From: Pyxidicoccus xibeiensis
Lineage (GTDB): Bacteria > Myxococcota > Myxococcia > Myxococcales > Myxococcaceae
Direction: 5' to 3'
Length of the DNA: 64,000 nt
NCBI RefSeq assembly: GCF_024198175.1
Contig: NZ_JAJVKV010000023.1
Coordinates: 62,001 to 126,000 of the forward strand
Shown one piece after another: positions 42,656 through 52,412 of the stretch (position 1 is the stretch's first letter; each line of letters starts with the position of its first letter). Under the pieces are notes generated by a model. That model was not told where the DNA came from. It saw nothing but the letters and a program-made list of their open reading frames with translations, and searched no databases. The translations under genes and the position numbers were made by a program.

Positions 42656-44920
42656 ATGATCGCGAACGCCGCCTTGCTCGCCAATCAGGCCGAGTTCGAG
42701 TTCCAGGCAGGGCCCTTCACCTCCGGAGAGCTGGCCGTCCTCGGCTTCGAGGCGGAGGAGACGCTGTCGCAGCCCTACGCGGTGGAGGTGGCCCTGGCCG
42801 CCCGGCCCGACGTGGAGGTGGAGGAGAAGTCGCTCTTGGGCAAGGACGCGCGCCTCACCATCATGCTGGGCGACGGCACCGCGCGCTTCTTCCATGGCAT
42901 CGTTTCGCGCATGTCCCGCTGGGACGAGGGCAGCGGCCCGGAGCGCCGGCGCTACCGCGCCACCGTGGTGCCCCGGCTGTGGACGCTGCGCCACCGGAAG
43001 AAGAGCCGCATCTACCAGGAGCTGACCGTCCCTCAAATCGTCCACAAGGTGCTGGACGAGGCGAAGGTGGAGCACCGGCTGGCCCTCAACGGCTCGTACC
43101 CGAAGCGGGACTACTGCGTGCAGTACCGCGAGTCCGACCTGGACTTCGTCTCGCGCCTCCTCGAGGAGGAGGGCATCTTCTACTTCTTCGAGCACGGCGA
43201 GGACGCGCACATGATGGTGCTGGGTGACGGCGCCTCCGCCAACCCCGCCATGCAGGGCGAGCCCCAGCTCGTCTTCCGCGAGCGCAGCCACATGGTGGCC
43301 TCGGAGGAGTACGTGCACGAGCTGGTGGCGCGCACCGAGGTGCAGCCGGGCGCCGTGGCGCTGCGCGACTACAACTTCCTGCGCCCCTCGCAGGACCTGG
43401 GCGCCGTGTCCGAGGCCGAGGGCGGCGAGACGGCGCTCGAAATCTACGACTACCCGGGCCGCTACGAGGAGCCCGGCTCCGGCCGCAGCCTCGCCAAGGT
43501 GCGCCTGGAGGAGCTGCGCGCCCGCGCGGAGACGGTGACGGGCGCCAGCTACAGCCGCCGCGTCTGCGTGGGCCACTCCTTCGAGCTGGCCGAGCACCCC
43601 GACGCGGCCCTCAACCGCAAGTACCTGCCGGTGTCCGTCCGGCACGTGGGCCACCAGTCCGAGGCGCTGAGCATCGAGCAGGGCTCGCTGCGCAGCCGCG
43701 AGGGCTACCGCAACGAGTTCCTCTGCCAACCCGCCGAGGTGCCCTTCCGCCCGCCGCGCGTGACGCCCCGCCCGGTGATTCCCGGCGCGCAGACGGCCAT
43801 GGTGGTGGGCCCCGCGGGCGAGGAAATCCACACCGACGAGCACGGCCGCATCAAGGTCCAGTTCCACTGGGACCGCGAGGGCAAGAAGGACGACAAGGCC
43901 TCCTGCTGGATTCGCGTCAGCCAGGCCTGGGCGGGCCCGGGCTGGGGCGCGCTGTACCTGCCGCGCATCGGCCATGAAGTCGTGGTGGAGTTCCTCGAGG
44001 GCGACCCGGACCGGCCCATCGTCACCGGCAGCGTCTACAACGGACAGAACCCGACGCCCATCGACCTGCCCGGCAGCAAGACGCAGAGCACCCTGCGCTC
44101 CAGCTCCAGCCCCGGCGGAGACGGCTCCAACGAGCTGCGCTTCGAGGACGCCGCCGGCTCCGAGCTCGTCTATCTGCACGCGCAGAAGGACTTCAACATC
44201 GTCGTGGAGAACGACAAGACGCAGGAGGTCCGCGGCAACGAGACCCTGCTGGTGAAGAAGGACCGCACGCGCACCATCGAGGGCAACCAGGCCCTCACGG
44301 TGAAGAAGAACGACGACAGCACCATCTCCGGCAACCAGACGCTGGCCGTCACCGGCAACCGCTCCACCACCGTGGCCGGCAACCACACCGAGGCCGTCGC
44401 GGGCGACCAGTCCATCAGCGTCAGCGGCAACCAGAGCCTCACCGTGGCCATGGCCTCCGCGGAGACGGTCGGCCTGGGGAAGATGCTCAACGTCGGCGGC
44501 GCGCTCGCCGTCACCGTGGGCGCCGCCTTCAACGAGCTCGTCGGTGGCCTCAAGTCCGAGCAGGTCGGCGGCGCCAAGGTCGAAGTCGTCGGCGCCAAGA
44601 AGTCCGAGACTGTCAAAGGCTCGCGCACCCTCCAGGTCGGTGGGGACCTGTCGGAGGAGGTCGGCAAGTCCCGCACGCTCAAGGTGGAGAAGGACCTGCT
44701 GGTCAGCGTGGGCGGCAAGGTGAACCACGCCGTCAAGGACGCCTACACCCTGTCCGCGAAGGAAATCTCCCTCGTCGCGCAGGAGCAGTTCACCCTCAAG
44801 GTCGGCTCCGCCACCCTGCAGGTGAAGAAGAACGGAGACGTCGTCATCAAGGGCGCCAAGATTGAGGTCACCGCCAGCGGTGACGTCATCATCAAGGGCT
44901 CGAAGATCTCCGAAAACTAG
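42656..44920 (+). CDS. vgrG: T6SS spike protein VgrG (TssI)
   Basis: 754 residues. The N-terminal gp27-like domain (PYAVEVALAA; SDLDFVSRLLEEEGIFYFFEH) precedes a gp5-like OB fold at about 379-465 (DEHGRIKVQFHWDREGK; GWGALYLPRIGHEVVVEF). A beta-helix needle of repeated GNQTLAVTGN-type units ends in KIEVTASGDVIIKGSK. There is no extra catalytic extension, so it is a canonical, non-evolved spike. It is the first gene of the T6SS cluster, separated by 113 bp from tssJ. Confidence 0.95.
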   Translation: MIANAALLANQAEFEFQAGPFTSGELAVLGFEAEETLSQPYAVEVALAARPDVEVEEKSLLGKDARLTIMLGDGTARFFHGIVSRMSRWDEGSGPERRRYRATVVPRLWTLRHRKKSRIYQELTVPQIVHKVLDEAKVEHRLALNGSYPKRDYCVQYRESDLDFVSRLLEEEGIFYFFEHGEDAHMMVLGDGASANPAMQGEPQLVFRERSHMVASEEYVHELVARTEVQPGAVALRDYNFLRPSQDLGAVSEAEGGETALEIYDYPGRYEEPGSGRSLAKVRLEELRARAETVTGASYSRRVCVGHSFELAEHPDAALNRKYLPVSVRHVGHQSEALSIEQGSLRSREGYRNEFLCQPAEVPFRPPRVTPRPVIPGAQTAMVVGPAGEEIHTDEHGRIKVQFHWDREGKKDDKASCWIRVSQAWAGPGWGALYLPRIGHEVVVEFLEGDPDRPIVTGSVYNGQNPTPIDLPGSKTQSTLRSSSSPGGDGSNELRFEDAAGSELVYLHAQKDFNIVVENDKTQEVRGNETLLVKKDRTRTIEGNQALTVKKNDDSTISGNQTLAVTGNRSTTVAGNHTEAVAGDQSISVSGNQSLTVAMASAETVGLGKMLNVGGALAVTVGAAFNELVGGLKSEQVGGAKVEVVGAKKSETVKGSRTLQVGGDLSEEVGKSRTLKVEKDLLVSVGGKVNHAVKDAYTLSAKEISLVAQEQFTLKVGSATLQVKKNGDVVIKGAKIEVTASGDVIIKGSKISEN

Positions 44921-44990
44921 GAGCAGGCAGGCGGTCTGGTGGGGGGTGGCTTGAAACCAGTCCGTCCTGTCTGGCAGTTTACGCTTCGCA

Positions 44991-45010
44991 CGTAACCGCT
45001 TGGTGTTACG
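44991..45010. promoter_or_regulatory. Inverted repeat upstream of tssJ
   Basis: CGTAAC-N8-GTTACG, perfect 6-bp arms, ending 23 bp before the tssJ start. It could be an operator or an RNA stem. Confidence 0.4.
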
Positions 45011-45033
45011 GGCGCTCTTTGCAAGGAATCCGG

Positions 45034-45684
45034 ATGTTGGCGCTAAGACACACTGGCGCCGGTGCGGTGAAGGTTGCCGGCCGGTGTCATCGGTGGGGTG
45101 TGGTCGCTGCGCTCGCGCTCATGATGAGCGGGAGTGTGGGCTGCGCGAAGCGCGTGCCCCAGGCCTGTGAGACGCCCCCGCCCTTCCAGGTGGTGGTGGA
45201 CGCGTCGGAGCAGCTCAACCCGGATGCGAAGGGACGCTCGCTGCCCACGGTGGTGCAGATCGTCCAGCTCAAGGACAGCGTCCGGCTGGAGCGCGCGGGC
45301 TTCAAGGATTTGTGGGGCAAGCCCGAGGAGCTCCTCAAGGAGGACCTGCTGCAGGTGGCCGAGGTGGTGGTGCCGCCGGGCCGCCAGGTGACGCGCTGGG
45401 TGCAGAGAGATCCGAAGGCGCGCTTCGTGCTGGCCATGGGGCACTTCCGGCAGCCGCTGGGCTACTCGTGGCGCACGGTGGCGGTGCTGGCGCCGGTGGA
45501 GGAGAAGCGCTGCGTGGAGCGCCCCGCCGGAGACCAGGGCACGCCGAAGCCGGAGGACGAGGTCTTCCGCTACCGGCTGCAGGGCTACCAGATTGACTTG
45601 ATGCTCCGCCCCGTCACCCGGGCGCCGGAGCCGAGAATCCCACCCAGCGCGGGCGACCGGGTGTCGCCGCGGAGAGGCGTATGA
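45034..45684 (+). CDS. tssJ: T6SS outer-membrane lipoprotein TssJ
   Basis: 216 residues. A long N-terminal region precedes the hydrophobic core AALALMMSGSVGC, whose Cys (about 37) is the lipidation site. The body is a TssJ-type transthyretin fold (FQVVVDASEQLN; LPTVVQIVQLKDS; RWVQRDPKARFVLAMGHF). It anchors TssM to the outer membrane. ATG 45034 has AAGGA upstream; ends with ATGA overlap with tssK. A ~40-residue basic C-terminal tail is unusual. Confidence 0.9.
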   Translation: MLALRHTGAGAVKVAGRCHRWGVVAALALMMSGSVGCAKRVPQACETPPPFQVVVDASEQLNPDAKGRSLPTVVQIVQLKDSVRLERAGFKDLWGKPEELLKEDLLQVAEVVVPPGRQVTRWVQRDPKARFVLAMGHFRQPLGYSWRTVAVLAPVEEKRCVERPAGDQGTPKPEDEVFRYRLQGYQIDLMLRPVTRAPEPRIPPSAGDRVSPRRGV

Positions 45685-47048
45685 AATCGGTTCAGCGTGT
45701 CGTGTGGTCCGAGGGCATGTTCATGAGCCCCCACCACCTCCAGCAGCAGGACCTGTACCACGAGCAGCTCCTGGACGTGCGCCTGGCGGCGATGGAGCCG
45801 TACCCCTGGGGCGTGGTGGCCCTGGAGCTGGACATGGAGGCGCTGCGCGCCGGCCAGGTGCAGCTGTCGCGCTTCGTGGGCGTGCTCCCGGACGGGCTGC
45901 CCGTCTCCTTCGAGTCCGGTGACGCCGAGGCCCCGCCCGCGCGGCCCGCGGAGGGCTACTTCCCGCCCGCCCAGCGCACGCTGGACGTGTACCTGGGCGT
46001 GCCGCGCGAGCGCAGCGGCGTGGAGAGCTACGGCAGCGGGGAGCGGCTGGGTGGAAGCCCGCGCTACACGCCGTCCGCGCGCCCCATCAGTGACTTGACG
46101 GCGTCCACGTCCATCTCCCAGGTGGCCTTCGCGCAGCGCAACGTGCGGCTCTTGTTCGGCACCGAGCCGCGCGACGACTTCGAGGCCATCAAGCTGTGCG
46201 AGCTGGCGCGCGACAAGTCCGGCAACCTCACGCTCGTCGAGTCGTACATCCCCCCGTGCCTGCGCATCGACGCGTCGCCCTTCATCATGGGCGAGGTGCG
46301 CACGCTGCTGCGGCTGATGGTGTCCAAGCAGCGCCAGCTGTCCTCGCGCCGCCGGCACCGGGACGCGTCCGCACTGGAGTTCACCGCGGGCGACGTGACG
46401 CTCTTCCTCGAGCTCAACGCGCTCAACGGCACCATCCCCTACCTCCAGCACGCGCTGGACGCGGGCAACCTGCGGCCGCGCGACTTGTACCTCACGCTGG
46501 TGCAGACGGCGGGGCAGCTGTGCACCTTCTCCGCCAGCGCGGACCCGTCCACGCTGCCGTCCTTCCAGTTCACCAACCTGCGCGCCACCTACGAAGAGCT
46601 GTTCCGCCGCATCTCCGACCTGATGCGCTCGGTGGCGCTGGAGCAGTGCCTGACGGTGGACCTGTCGGCGGGCACGGACGGCATGTTCCGCGGGCGGCTG
46701 GAGGACGAGCGGCTGGAGCGCTGCGGCCAGTTCCTCCTGGCCGTGCGCAGCGAGCTGCCGGAGCGCACGGTGGCGGAGCAGCTGCCCAAGCTGTCCAAGG
46801 TGGCCGCCTGGGACGACATCCGCTCGCTCCTGCAGGCCGCCGCGCCAGGCGTGCCGCTGGCGGTGACGTACCGCCCGCCGCCGGAAGTCCCGGTGCAGCC
46901 GGGCACCGTCTACTTCAGCCTGTCCATGAATGACGGCTACTGGCGCAACGTGATGCGCGACCGGAACCTCGCGCTCTACCTGCCCCAGCCTTTTGACGTG
47001 AGCCGCACCACCGTGGAGCTGCTCGCCGTCCCCACCGCCAATCGCTAA
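45681..47048 (+). CDS. tssK: T6SS baseplate protein TssK
   Basis: 455 residues. The family N-terminus RVVWSEGMFMSPHHLQQQD is clear. A shoulder domain follows, then a C-terminal neck/head containing LYLPQPFDVSRTTVELLAVP. TssK connects the baseplate (TssEFG) with the TssLM membrane complex. Start ATG 45681 overlaps the tssJ stop; 9 bp separate it from tssL. Confidence 0.96.
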   Translation: MKSVQRVVWSEGMFMSPHHLQQQDLYHEQLLDVRLAAMEPYPWGVVALELDMEALRAGQVQLSRFVGVLPDGLPVSFESGDAEAPPARPAEGYFPPAQRTLDVYLGVPRERSGVESYGSGERLGGSPRYTPSARPISDLTASTSISQVAFAQRNVRLLFGTEPRDDFEAIKLCELARDKSGNLTLVESYIPPCLRIDASPFIMGEVRTLLRLMVSKQRQLSSRRRHRDASALEFTAGDVTLFLELNALNGTIPYLQHALDAGNLRPRDLYLTLVQTAGQLCTFSASADPSTLPSFQFTNLRATYEELFRRISDLMRSVALEQCLTVDLSAGTDGMFRGRLEDERLERCGQFLLAVRSELPERTVAEQLPKLSKVAAWDDIRSLLQAAAPGVPLAVTYRPPPEVPVQPGTVYFSLSMNDGYWRNVMRDRNLALYLPQPFDVSRTTVELLAVPTANR

Positions 47049-47057
47049 AGCCCGCCC

Positions 47058-47783
47058 ATGGACCGAGTCACTGAAGCCACGAAGGATTGTTTCGACGCCG
47101 CGATTCACCTGCGCGGCTCGGAAGCGGCGGCCGTCCCCCCGCCGGAGACGCTGCACCACCGCCTGCGCGGCGTGGTGGACGAGATGCTGCGGCGCGCGGC
47201 CGTGCTGGGCTTCAGCCATCAGGACGCCCAGGACATGGCGTACGCGATGGTGGCCCTCATCGACGAGGTCGTCCTCGGCCGGCCGGAGGAGTACCGCCAG
47301 TTCTGGAGCTCCAACCCGCTGCAGCTCCACTACTTCAACGAGAACGTCGCCGGTGACGGCTTCTTCGCCCGCCTCAACTCCGTGCGCAAGGACCCGCACC
47401 GCGCCGAGGTGCTGCAGGTCTACTACCTGTGCATGCTCTTCGGCTTCCAGGGCCGCTACCGCATCCGCGGCGGCGAGCTGGAGCTGATGACGCTCATCGA
47501 CACGGTGCAGAAGGACCTGGAGCGCGCGCGGCCCTTCGACTTCGACGTGCTGTCGCCCCACGGCGAGCGCCCCACCGAGTCGCTGATGTCCAAGCGCAAG
47601 AAGGCCTCGATGCTGGCCATCTCCGCCGGAGCGCTGGTGGTGGCGGTGCTCTTCTACGGCGTCCTGCAGTTCTTCCTCAACGATACGCTGGACGAGTTCA
47701 AGAGCCGCATCGACGTCCATGCGGCCCGGAACACGACGAACACCGGCGCGAGCGCGACTTCCGCCCCGGGGGGTGAGCAATGA
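47058..47783 (+). CDS. tssL: T6SS inner-membrane protein TssL (DotU-like)
   Basis: 241 residues. A cytoplasmic helical DotU/IcmH domain (YAMVALIDEVVLGRP; YYLCMLFGFQGRYRI) is followed by a single C-terminal membrane helix (LAISAGALVVAVLFYGVLQFFL). There is no peptidoglycan-binding extension. It forms the membrane complex with TssM and TssJ. The stop overlaps tssM (ATGA). Confidence 0.94.
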   Translation: MDRVTEATKDCFDAAIHLRGSEAAAVPPPETLHHRLRGVVDEMLRRAAVLGFSHQDAQDMAYAMVALIDEVVLGRPEEYRQFWSSNPLQLHYFNENVAGDGFFARLNSVRKDPHRAEVLQVYYLCMLFGFQGRYRIRGGELELMTLIDTVQKDLERARPFDFDVLSPHGERPTESLMSKRKKASMLAISAGALVVAVLFYGVLQFFLNDTLDEFKSRIDVHAARNTTNTGASATSAPGGEQ

Positions 47784-50700
47784 TGGCGTACCTGCTGCCA
47801 CTGCTGGGCATTGGCGCACCCACCTTCGCCCTGCTGAGCTACCTGGGCTACACCCCGCAGCAGGCGGCCCTCATCGCCGCGCTGGCGGGCCTGCTGGCCA
47901 TGGGCGTGGTGTGGCTGGTGAAGCGCCTGCGCGCGCGCGCCGCGGCCAAGAAGCTGGAGGGCGCGCTGGCGACGCAGGCGGACGAGCAGGCCGCCACCGT
48001 GCGGCCGGACCTGCAGCCCGAAATCAAGGCCATGCAGGGCGAGTTCACCAAGGCGGTGGAGGCGCTGAAGACCTCCAAGCTGGCGCGCGGCGGCAAGGAC
48101 GCGCTGGCGGTGCTGCCCTGGTACCTCATCGTCGGCCCCCCGGGCGCGGGCAAGAGCACCGCGCTGCGCAACTCCGGGCTGAAGTTCCCCTACCTCTCCG
48201 CGCGCGGCGGCGTGCGCGGCGTGGGCGGCACGCGCAACTGCGACTGGTGGCTCACCAACGAGGCCGTCATCCTCGACACGGCGGGCCGCTACACCAGCGC
48301 GGAAGAGGACCGGCCCGAGTGGCTGGCCTTCCTCGACACGGTGGCCAAGCACCGCCCCAGCCGTCCCATCAACGGCCTCATCGTGGCCATCAGCGTCAGC
48401 GAGCTGATGAACGCGGACCCGCAGGCCGTGGGCGAGATGGGGCAGACCATCCGCGAGCGCCTGGATGAAATCACCACCCGGCTGAAGATGCTGGTGCCGG
48501 TGTACGTGATGATTACGAAGTGCGACCTGCTGCCCGGGTTCGTGGAGATGTTCTCCGATTTGTCGCGCGTGGAGCGCGGGCAGATCTGGGGCTTCACGGT
48601 GCCGGTGGAGCAGCAGCGCGAGGCGAGCACGGACCTGTTCCGCGAGCGCTTCGACGAGATGCTCTCCGTGCTGGAGCAGCGCAGCCTGCGCCGGCTGGGC
48701 CAGGAGCGCCGGCTGGAGACGCGCGAGAACATCTACGGCTTCCCGCAGAAGTTCGACGCGCTCCGGAAGAACCTCTCCGAGTTCCTCCAGCCGCTCTTCC
48801 TGGAGAACGTGTTCCAGGACACGCCCGTCTTCCGCGGCCTGTACTTCAACAGCGGCACCCAGGACGTGCGCGCGGTGGACAAGGTGTCCCCGTCCGCGTC
48901 GGAGCTGTTCGGCAGCACCAATGGCCGGGCGCAGACGGAAGGGGCCACGGAAGGGCGCAGCTACTTCCTCTGGGACGTCTTCACCAAGGTGATGTTCCAG
49001 GACCAGCAGATGGCGGTGCGCAGCTCGCTGGAGGAAGCGAGGGTGCGCCGGCAGCGCATGGTGCTCGCCAGCGCCGCCATGGCCGCCACCGCGCTGCTGC
49101 TGTCGCTGCCCACGCTGTCGTACTTCCAGAACCGCGCCATGGCGGAGGCCGTCACCAAGGCCATCACCGACGTGAATCTGGACCCGCGCGACGACATCCA
49201 CCGCGTGGGAGACCTGCTGCCCCTGCGCAACCGGCTCCAGGAGCTGACCGAGTACGAGGAGAAGGGCGCCCCGCTGTGGATGCGCTTCGGCCTGTACCAG
49301 GGTGACAAGCTGCTGCCCCAGGCGCGCCAGTTCTACAACGCGGCCCTGCGCCGGGTGCTGCTGGGCAAGCAGTTCGAGCTCACCCAGCAGCGGCTGGAGG
49401 CCTTCGGGAAGAACCCGGACCTGCTCACGGTGCGCAACGAGTCCGACTACAGCAAGCACTTCGACGCGTACCGCCAGTACTTCGACGACCTGAAGCTGTA
49501 CCTGCTGGTGACGACGCCCAGAGACCCGCGCGAGCCGGAGCTGGACGAGACGCAGCAGAAGTGGCTCGTGCAGCAGATTGTCAGCCACTGGAAGCGGGTG
49601 CGGGGCGACACGGTGGACGAGCGGGCGGTGGAGAACCACGCGTCCACGTACCTGCGCATGCTCGCCAACGAGCAGATGCTGCCGGAGGAGCAGAAGCCCT
49701 TGCGCGAGCAGCGCATCGCCTTCGCGCGCGAGAAGGGTGTCATCTTCGCCGCGCGCCGCTCCCTCAACAACGTGCCCCTGGTGCGCCTGGAGCTGGCGCA
49801 GCTGGTGGCCAACGTCAGCAACGAGTTCCCGGACGTGACGCTGGAGCAGCTGGTGGGCGCGGTGCCCCAGATGAACGCCAGCCAGCGGGTGCGCGGCGCC
49901 TTCACCCGCCACGCCTATGACCAGGTCATCCGCCAGCGGCTGGAGCTGGCCTTCCAGGACCAGCAGTCCTGGGTGCTGGACCGCGACGAGAAGGTGGACG
50001 CGGTGGAGTCGCGCCGCGAGCTGCGCACGCGCTACTTCGAGACGTACATCCAGGAGTGGAAGGACTTCCTCAGCTCCATCCGGGTGCAGGCGCCGGAGAA
50101 CCTCACGCAGATGGAGAGCCTGCTCACCAACCTGACGCGGGGCCAGCCCAAGCCCTACGGCAAGCTGTTCAAGGCGCTCACCTACAACGTGCAGCTGGAC
50201 AAGCGGGACACCGAGGTGGCGAAGGCCGCCGGCGGCAAGCTCCAGGCCGTCAAGGAGTTCTTCGGGGCCAAGCCGGAAGAGACGCTGGTGGCGAGGCGCG
50301 AGCTCATCGACCCCAACTCGCCCTCGGGTGCCCAGGAGATAACCACCCGGGACCTGGAGCGGGAGTTCAACTCGCTCATCCGCTTCTACACGCAGACCTA
50401 CAAGACGGATGACGGCGAGGAGGAGCTGACCGAGCTGAAGAACTTCGAGGAGCACCTCGAGAAGGTCCAGGCCACGCTGCTGGCGGTGAAGGACAAGCCG
50501 GCCGAGGCGGGCCTGCTGCTGGACAAGATCGAGACCACCCGCTCGGACGTGCTGGCGACGGTGCGCAAGCAGTCGGACAACGTGGCCATCTTCGAGCTGC
50601 TGCTGCTGCCGCCCTTCCAGGAGATGCGCTCGGTGGTGTTCGAGGGCGTGGCGGACGGCAAGAGCAAGCTGTTCTGCGACCAGGTGGTGACGCCGTGGCA

Positions 50701-51478
50701 GCACACCTTCAAGGGCCTCTACCCGTTCGACCGCACGTCGCAGAAGGACGCGCCCCTGCCGGAGGTCGCCGAGTTCCTGCGGCCCGAGGGCGGCATCGTC
50801 CGCAGGTTCGTCAAGGAGCAGCTGCTGGAGGACGTGGTGGCCACCGGCCGCACCTTCGAGTTCACCTCGTCGGGCGGCGCCATGTACCGGCCGGAGCTGC
50901 TCAACTTCCTGACGCGGACGAACGCGCTCGCGTCCACGCTCTTCCCCGGCGGCGACACCGTCGACCCGCTGGTGCGCTTCCAGGTCCGCCTGCGCCCGGG
51001 CGTCTCCGCGGACGGCACCGCGTCGCAGATCTCCTCCATCACCTTCACGCTGGACGGCGCGGACGAGACGTACCGCAACGGCCCGGACACGCTGTGGAAG
51101 CCGATGATCTGGCCCGGCCAGGCCGGCAAGCTCGGCGCGCGCATCCTCGTGCAGAGCGCCGACGGCGCCACGGAGACGGCGCTGGAGGCCGAGGGTGAGT
51201 GGGGCCTGTTCCGCCTGCTGGAGCGCGTGAAGCGCATCGAGCCCAGCCCGGACGGCCGCTACTTCACCGCCACGTGGGAAATCGAGGAGATGGGTGGGGC
51301 GATGGTCTCCATCGACTTCCGCCCCGAGCGCACCTCCAACCCCTTCTTCGGGCAGGCGGGCAACACCTCCAAGCTGCTGGCCATCTTCAGGGATCCGGGG
51401 CTGCAGCCGCCCGCGGGCATCTCGCGCAAGAAGGTCGGCTGCGCGCTCCAGGCCGTGGCGGCGGAGGGAACTCCCTGA
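47780..51478 (+). CDS. tssM: T6SS membrane protein TssM (IcmF-like)
   Basis: 1232 residues. N-terminal membrane helices (LLPLLGIGAPTFALLSYL, AALIAALAGLLAMGVVWLV) precede a cytoplasmic GTPase-like domain with Walker A GPPGAGKST at about 119-127 and DTAGRYTS. A further membrane helix (about 430, ASAAMAATALLLSLPTL) leads to a large periplasmic part ending in a TssJ-interacting domain. It is the core of the trans-envelope channel. Starts in the tssL stop and ends 1 bp before tagF. Confidence 0.95.
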   Translation: MMAYLLPLLGIGAPTFALLSYLGYTPQQAALIAALAGLLAMGVVWLVKRLRARAAAKKLEGALATQADEQAATVRPDLQPEIKAMQGEFTKAVEALKTSKLARGGKDALAVLPWYLIVGPPGAGKSTALRNSGLKFPYLSARGGVRGVGGTRNCDWWLTNEAVILDTAGRYTSAEEDRPEWLAFLDTVAKHRPSRPINGLIVAISVSELMNADPQAVGEMGQTIRERLDEITTRLKMLVPVYVMITKCDLLPGFVEMFSDLSRVERGQIWGFTVPVEQQREASTDLFRERFDEMLSVLEQRSLRRLGQERRLETRENIYGFPQKFDALRKNLSEFLQPLFLENVFQDTPVFRGLYFNSGTQDVRAVDKVSPSASELFGSTNGRAQTEGATEGRSYFLWDVFTKVMFQDQQMAVRSSLEEARVRRQRMVLASAAMAATALLLSLPTLSYFQNRAMAEAVTKAITDVNLDPRDDIHRVGDLLPLRNRLQELTEYEEKGAPLWMRFGLYQGDKLLPQARQFYNAALRRVLLGKQFELTQQRLEAFGKNPDLLTVRNESDYSKHFDAYRQYFDDLKLYLLVTTPRDPREPELDETQQKWLVQQIVSHWKRVRGDTVDERAVENHASTYLRMLANEQMLPEEQKPLREQRIAFAREKGVIFAARRSLNNVPLVRLELAQLVANVSNEFPDVTLEQLVGAVPQMNASQRVRGAFTRHAYDQVIRQRLELAFQDQQSWVLDRDEKVDAVESRRELRTRYFETYIQEWKDFLSSIRVQAPENLTQMESLLTNLTRGQPKPYGKLFKALTYNVQLDKRDTEVAKAAGGKLQAVKEFFGAKPEETLVARRELIDPNSPSGAQEITTRDLEREFNSLIRFYTQTYKTDDGEEELTELKNFEEHLEKVQATLLAVKDKPAEAGLLLDKIETTRSDVLATVRKQSDNVAIFELLLLPPFQEMRSVVFEGVADGKSKLFCDQVVTPWQHTFKGLYPFDRTSQKDAPLPEVAEFLRPEGGIVRRFVKEQLLEDVVATGRTFEFTSSGGAMYRPELLNFLTRTNALASTLFPGGDTVDPLVRFQVRLRPGVSADGTASQISSITFTLDGADETYRNGPDTLWKPMIWPGQAGKLGARILVQSADGATETALEAEGEWGLFRLLERVKRIEPSPDGRYFTATWEIEEMGGAMVSIDFRPERTSNPFFGQAGNTSKLLAIFRDPGLQPPAGISRKKVGCALQAVAAEGTP

Positions 51479-51479
51479 C

Positions 51480-52412
51480 ATGACGGCGCAGTCGCAGCGC
51501 ATCGGCCTGCTGGGAAAGACGCCTCGCCAGGCCGAGTTCGTGAAGCTCAACGCGGCCACGCCCCTGGCCCTCCAGCTCTACGGCTGGATGGAGGAGGGCG
51601 TGGAGCGTGCGCGGCGGGCCCGGGTGGACCTGCCCTCGGAGCCCATCTCCTTCGTCTTCACCGGGCCGGGCCAGAAGCAGGCGCTGGTGGGGCTGATGAC
51701 GCCCAGCCAGGACAGCGTGGGGCGGGCCTTCCCGCTCGCCGTCTTCACCGAGGTGGCCTCGGCGGACACCGCGCCGCGCTATGCCCTCACGCCAGAGGCC
51801 TTCCAGCCCTTCCTGCGCGCGGCGGGTGAGCTGGCGCGCACGGCGGCCGAGGTGGACGTTCCGCGGCTGCTGGAGCGCACGGCCTCGCTGCCTTTGCCCG
51901 GGCCGGGGGACTTCAGCGTGGCGAAGCGCCTGCGTGACACCGCGCTGGCGGAGCACCGCATGAAGGACCTGCTCGCCCCGGTGACGGAGGGCGCGCCGGA
52001 CGGCGGGCACTACTACGCGCTGCACACCTTCCTCACCGCCTGCATGGGGGAGCGCGGCCGCGAGCAGTCCCCCGCGGGCGTGGCGCTGGACTGTCCCCTC
52101 GCCGCGAGCGTGGGCCCGGTGGCGTGGCTGGAGCTGTCCGCGCGCCTGCTGCGCTGGCCCCACCAGCCTCCCGCCTTCTTCTGGTCCGAGGGGGAGCGGC
52201 CCCGGCTGCTGCTCAGCCTGGGCGCGGCCACCCCCGCCCTCTTCCTGTCCCTGGCCCAGCCCGGCCGCCCCGGCGCCCAGGTGTGGCCGCTGCGCACCGA
52301 GCGCCCCGCCGCCATCGACAACGCGCGCAAGGGCTTCCGGCCCGCCGCGCGCCAGGTCATCGACACACCGTCCACCACCCTCGAGCAGCTGCTGCGCGCG
52401 CTGGCTCCGTGA
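51480..52412 (+). CDS. tagF: T6SS accessory protein TagF
   Basis: 310 residues. The TagF/SciT motifs GLLGKTPRQAEFVK at the N-terminus and VGRAFPLAVFTEV identify it. TagF usually represses T6SS assembly through Fha and counters PpkA phosphorylation; those partners are not in the window, though they could lie downstream. The C-terminal half includes WPHQPPAFFWSEGERPRLLL. The stop overlaps the tssA GTG start. Confidence 0.85.
   Translation: MTAQSQRIGLLGKTPRQAEFVKLNAATPLALQLYGWMEEGVERARRARVDLPSEPISFVFTGPGQKQALVGLMTPSQDSVGRAFPLAVFTEVASADTAPRYALTPEAFQPFLRAAGELARTAAEVDVPRLLERTASLPLPGPGDFSVAKRLRDTALAEHRMKDLLAPVTEGAPDGGHYYALHTFLTACMGERGREQSPAGVALDCPLAASVGPVAWLELSARLLRWPHQPPAFFWSEGERPRLLLSLGAATPALFLSLAQPGRPGAQVWPLRTERPAAIDNARKGFRPAARQVIDTPSTTLEQLLRALAP

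Noticed and set aside
44971..44990. Second sigma-54-like element before tssJ (TGGCAG..TTCGCA)
   Set aside because: Spacing between GG and GC is three bases too long.
47654..51559. 1301-codon minus-strand open frame
   Set aside because: Antisense shadow of tssM with Leu/His/Arg/Gln bias; tssM is strongly supported.
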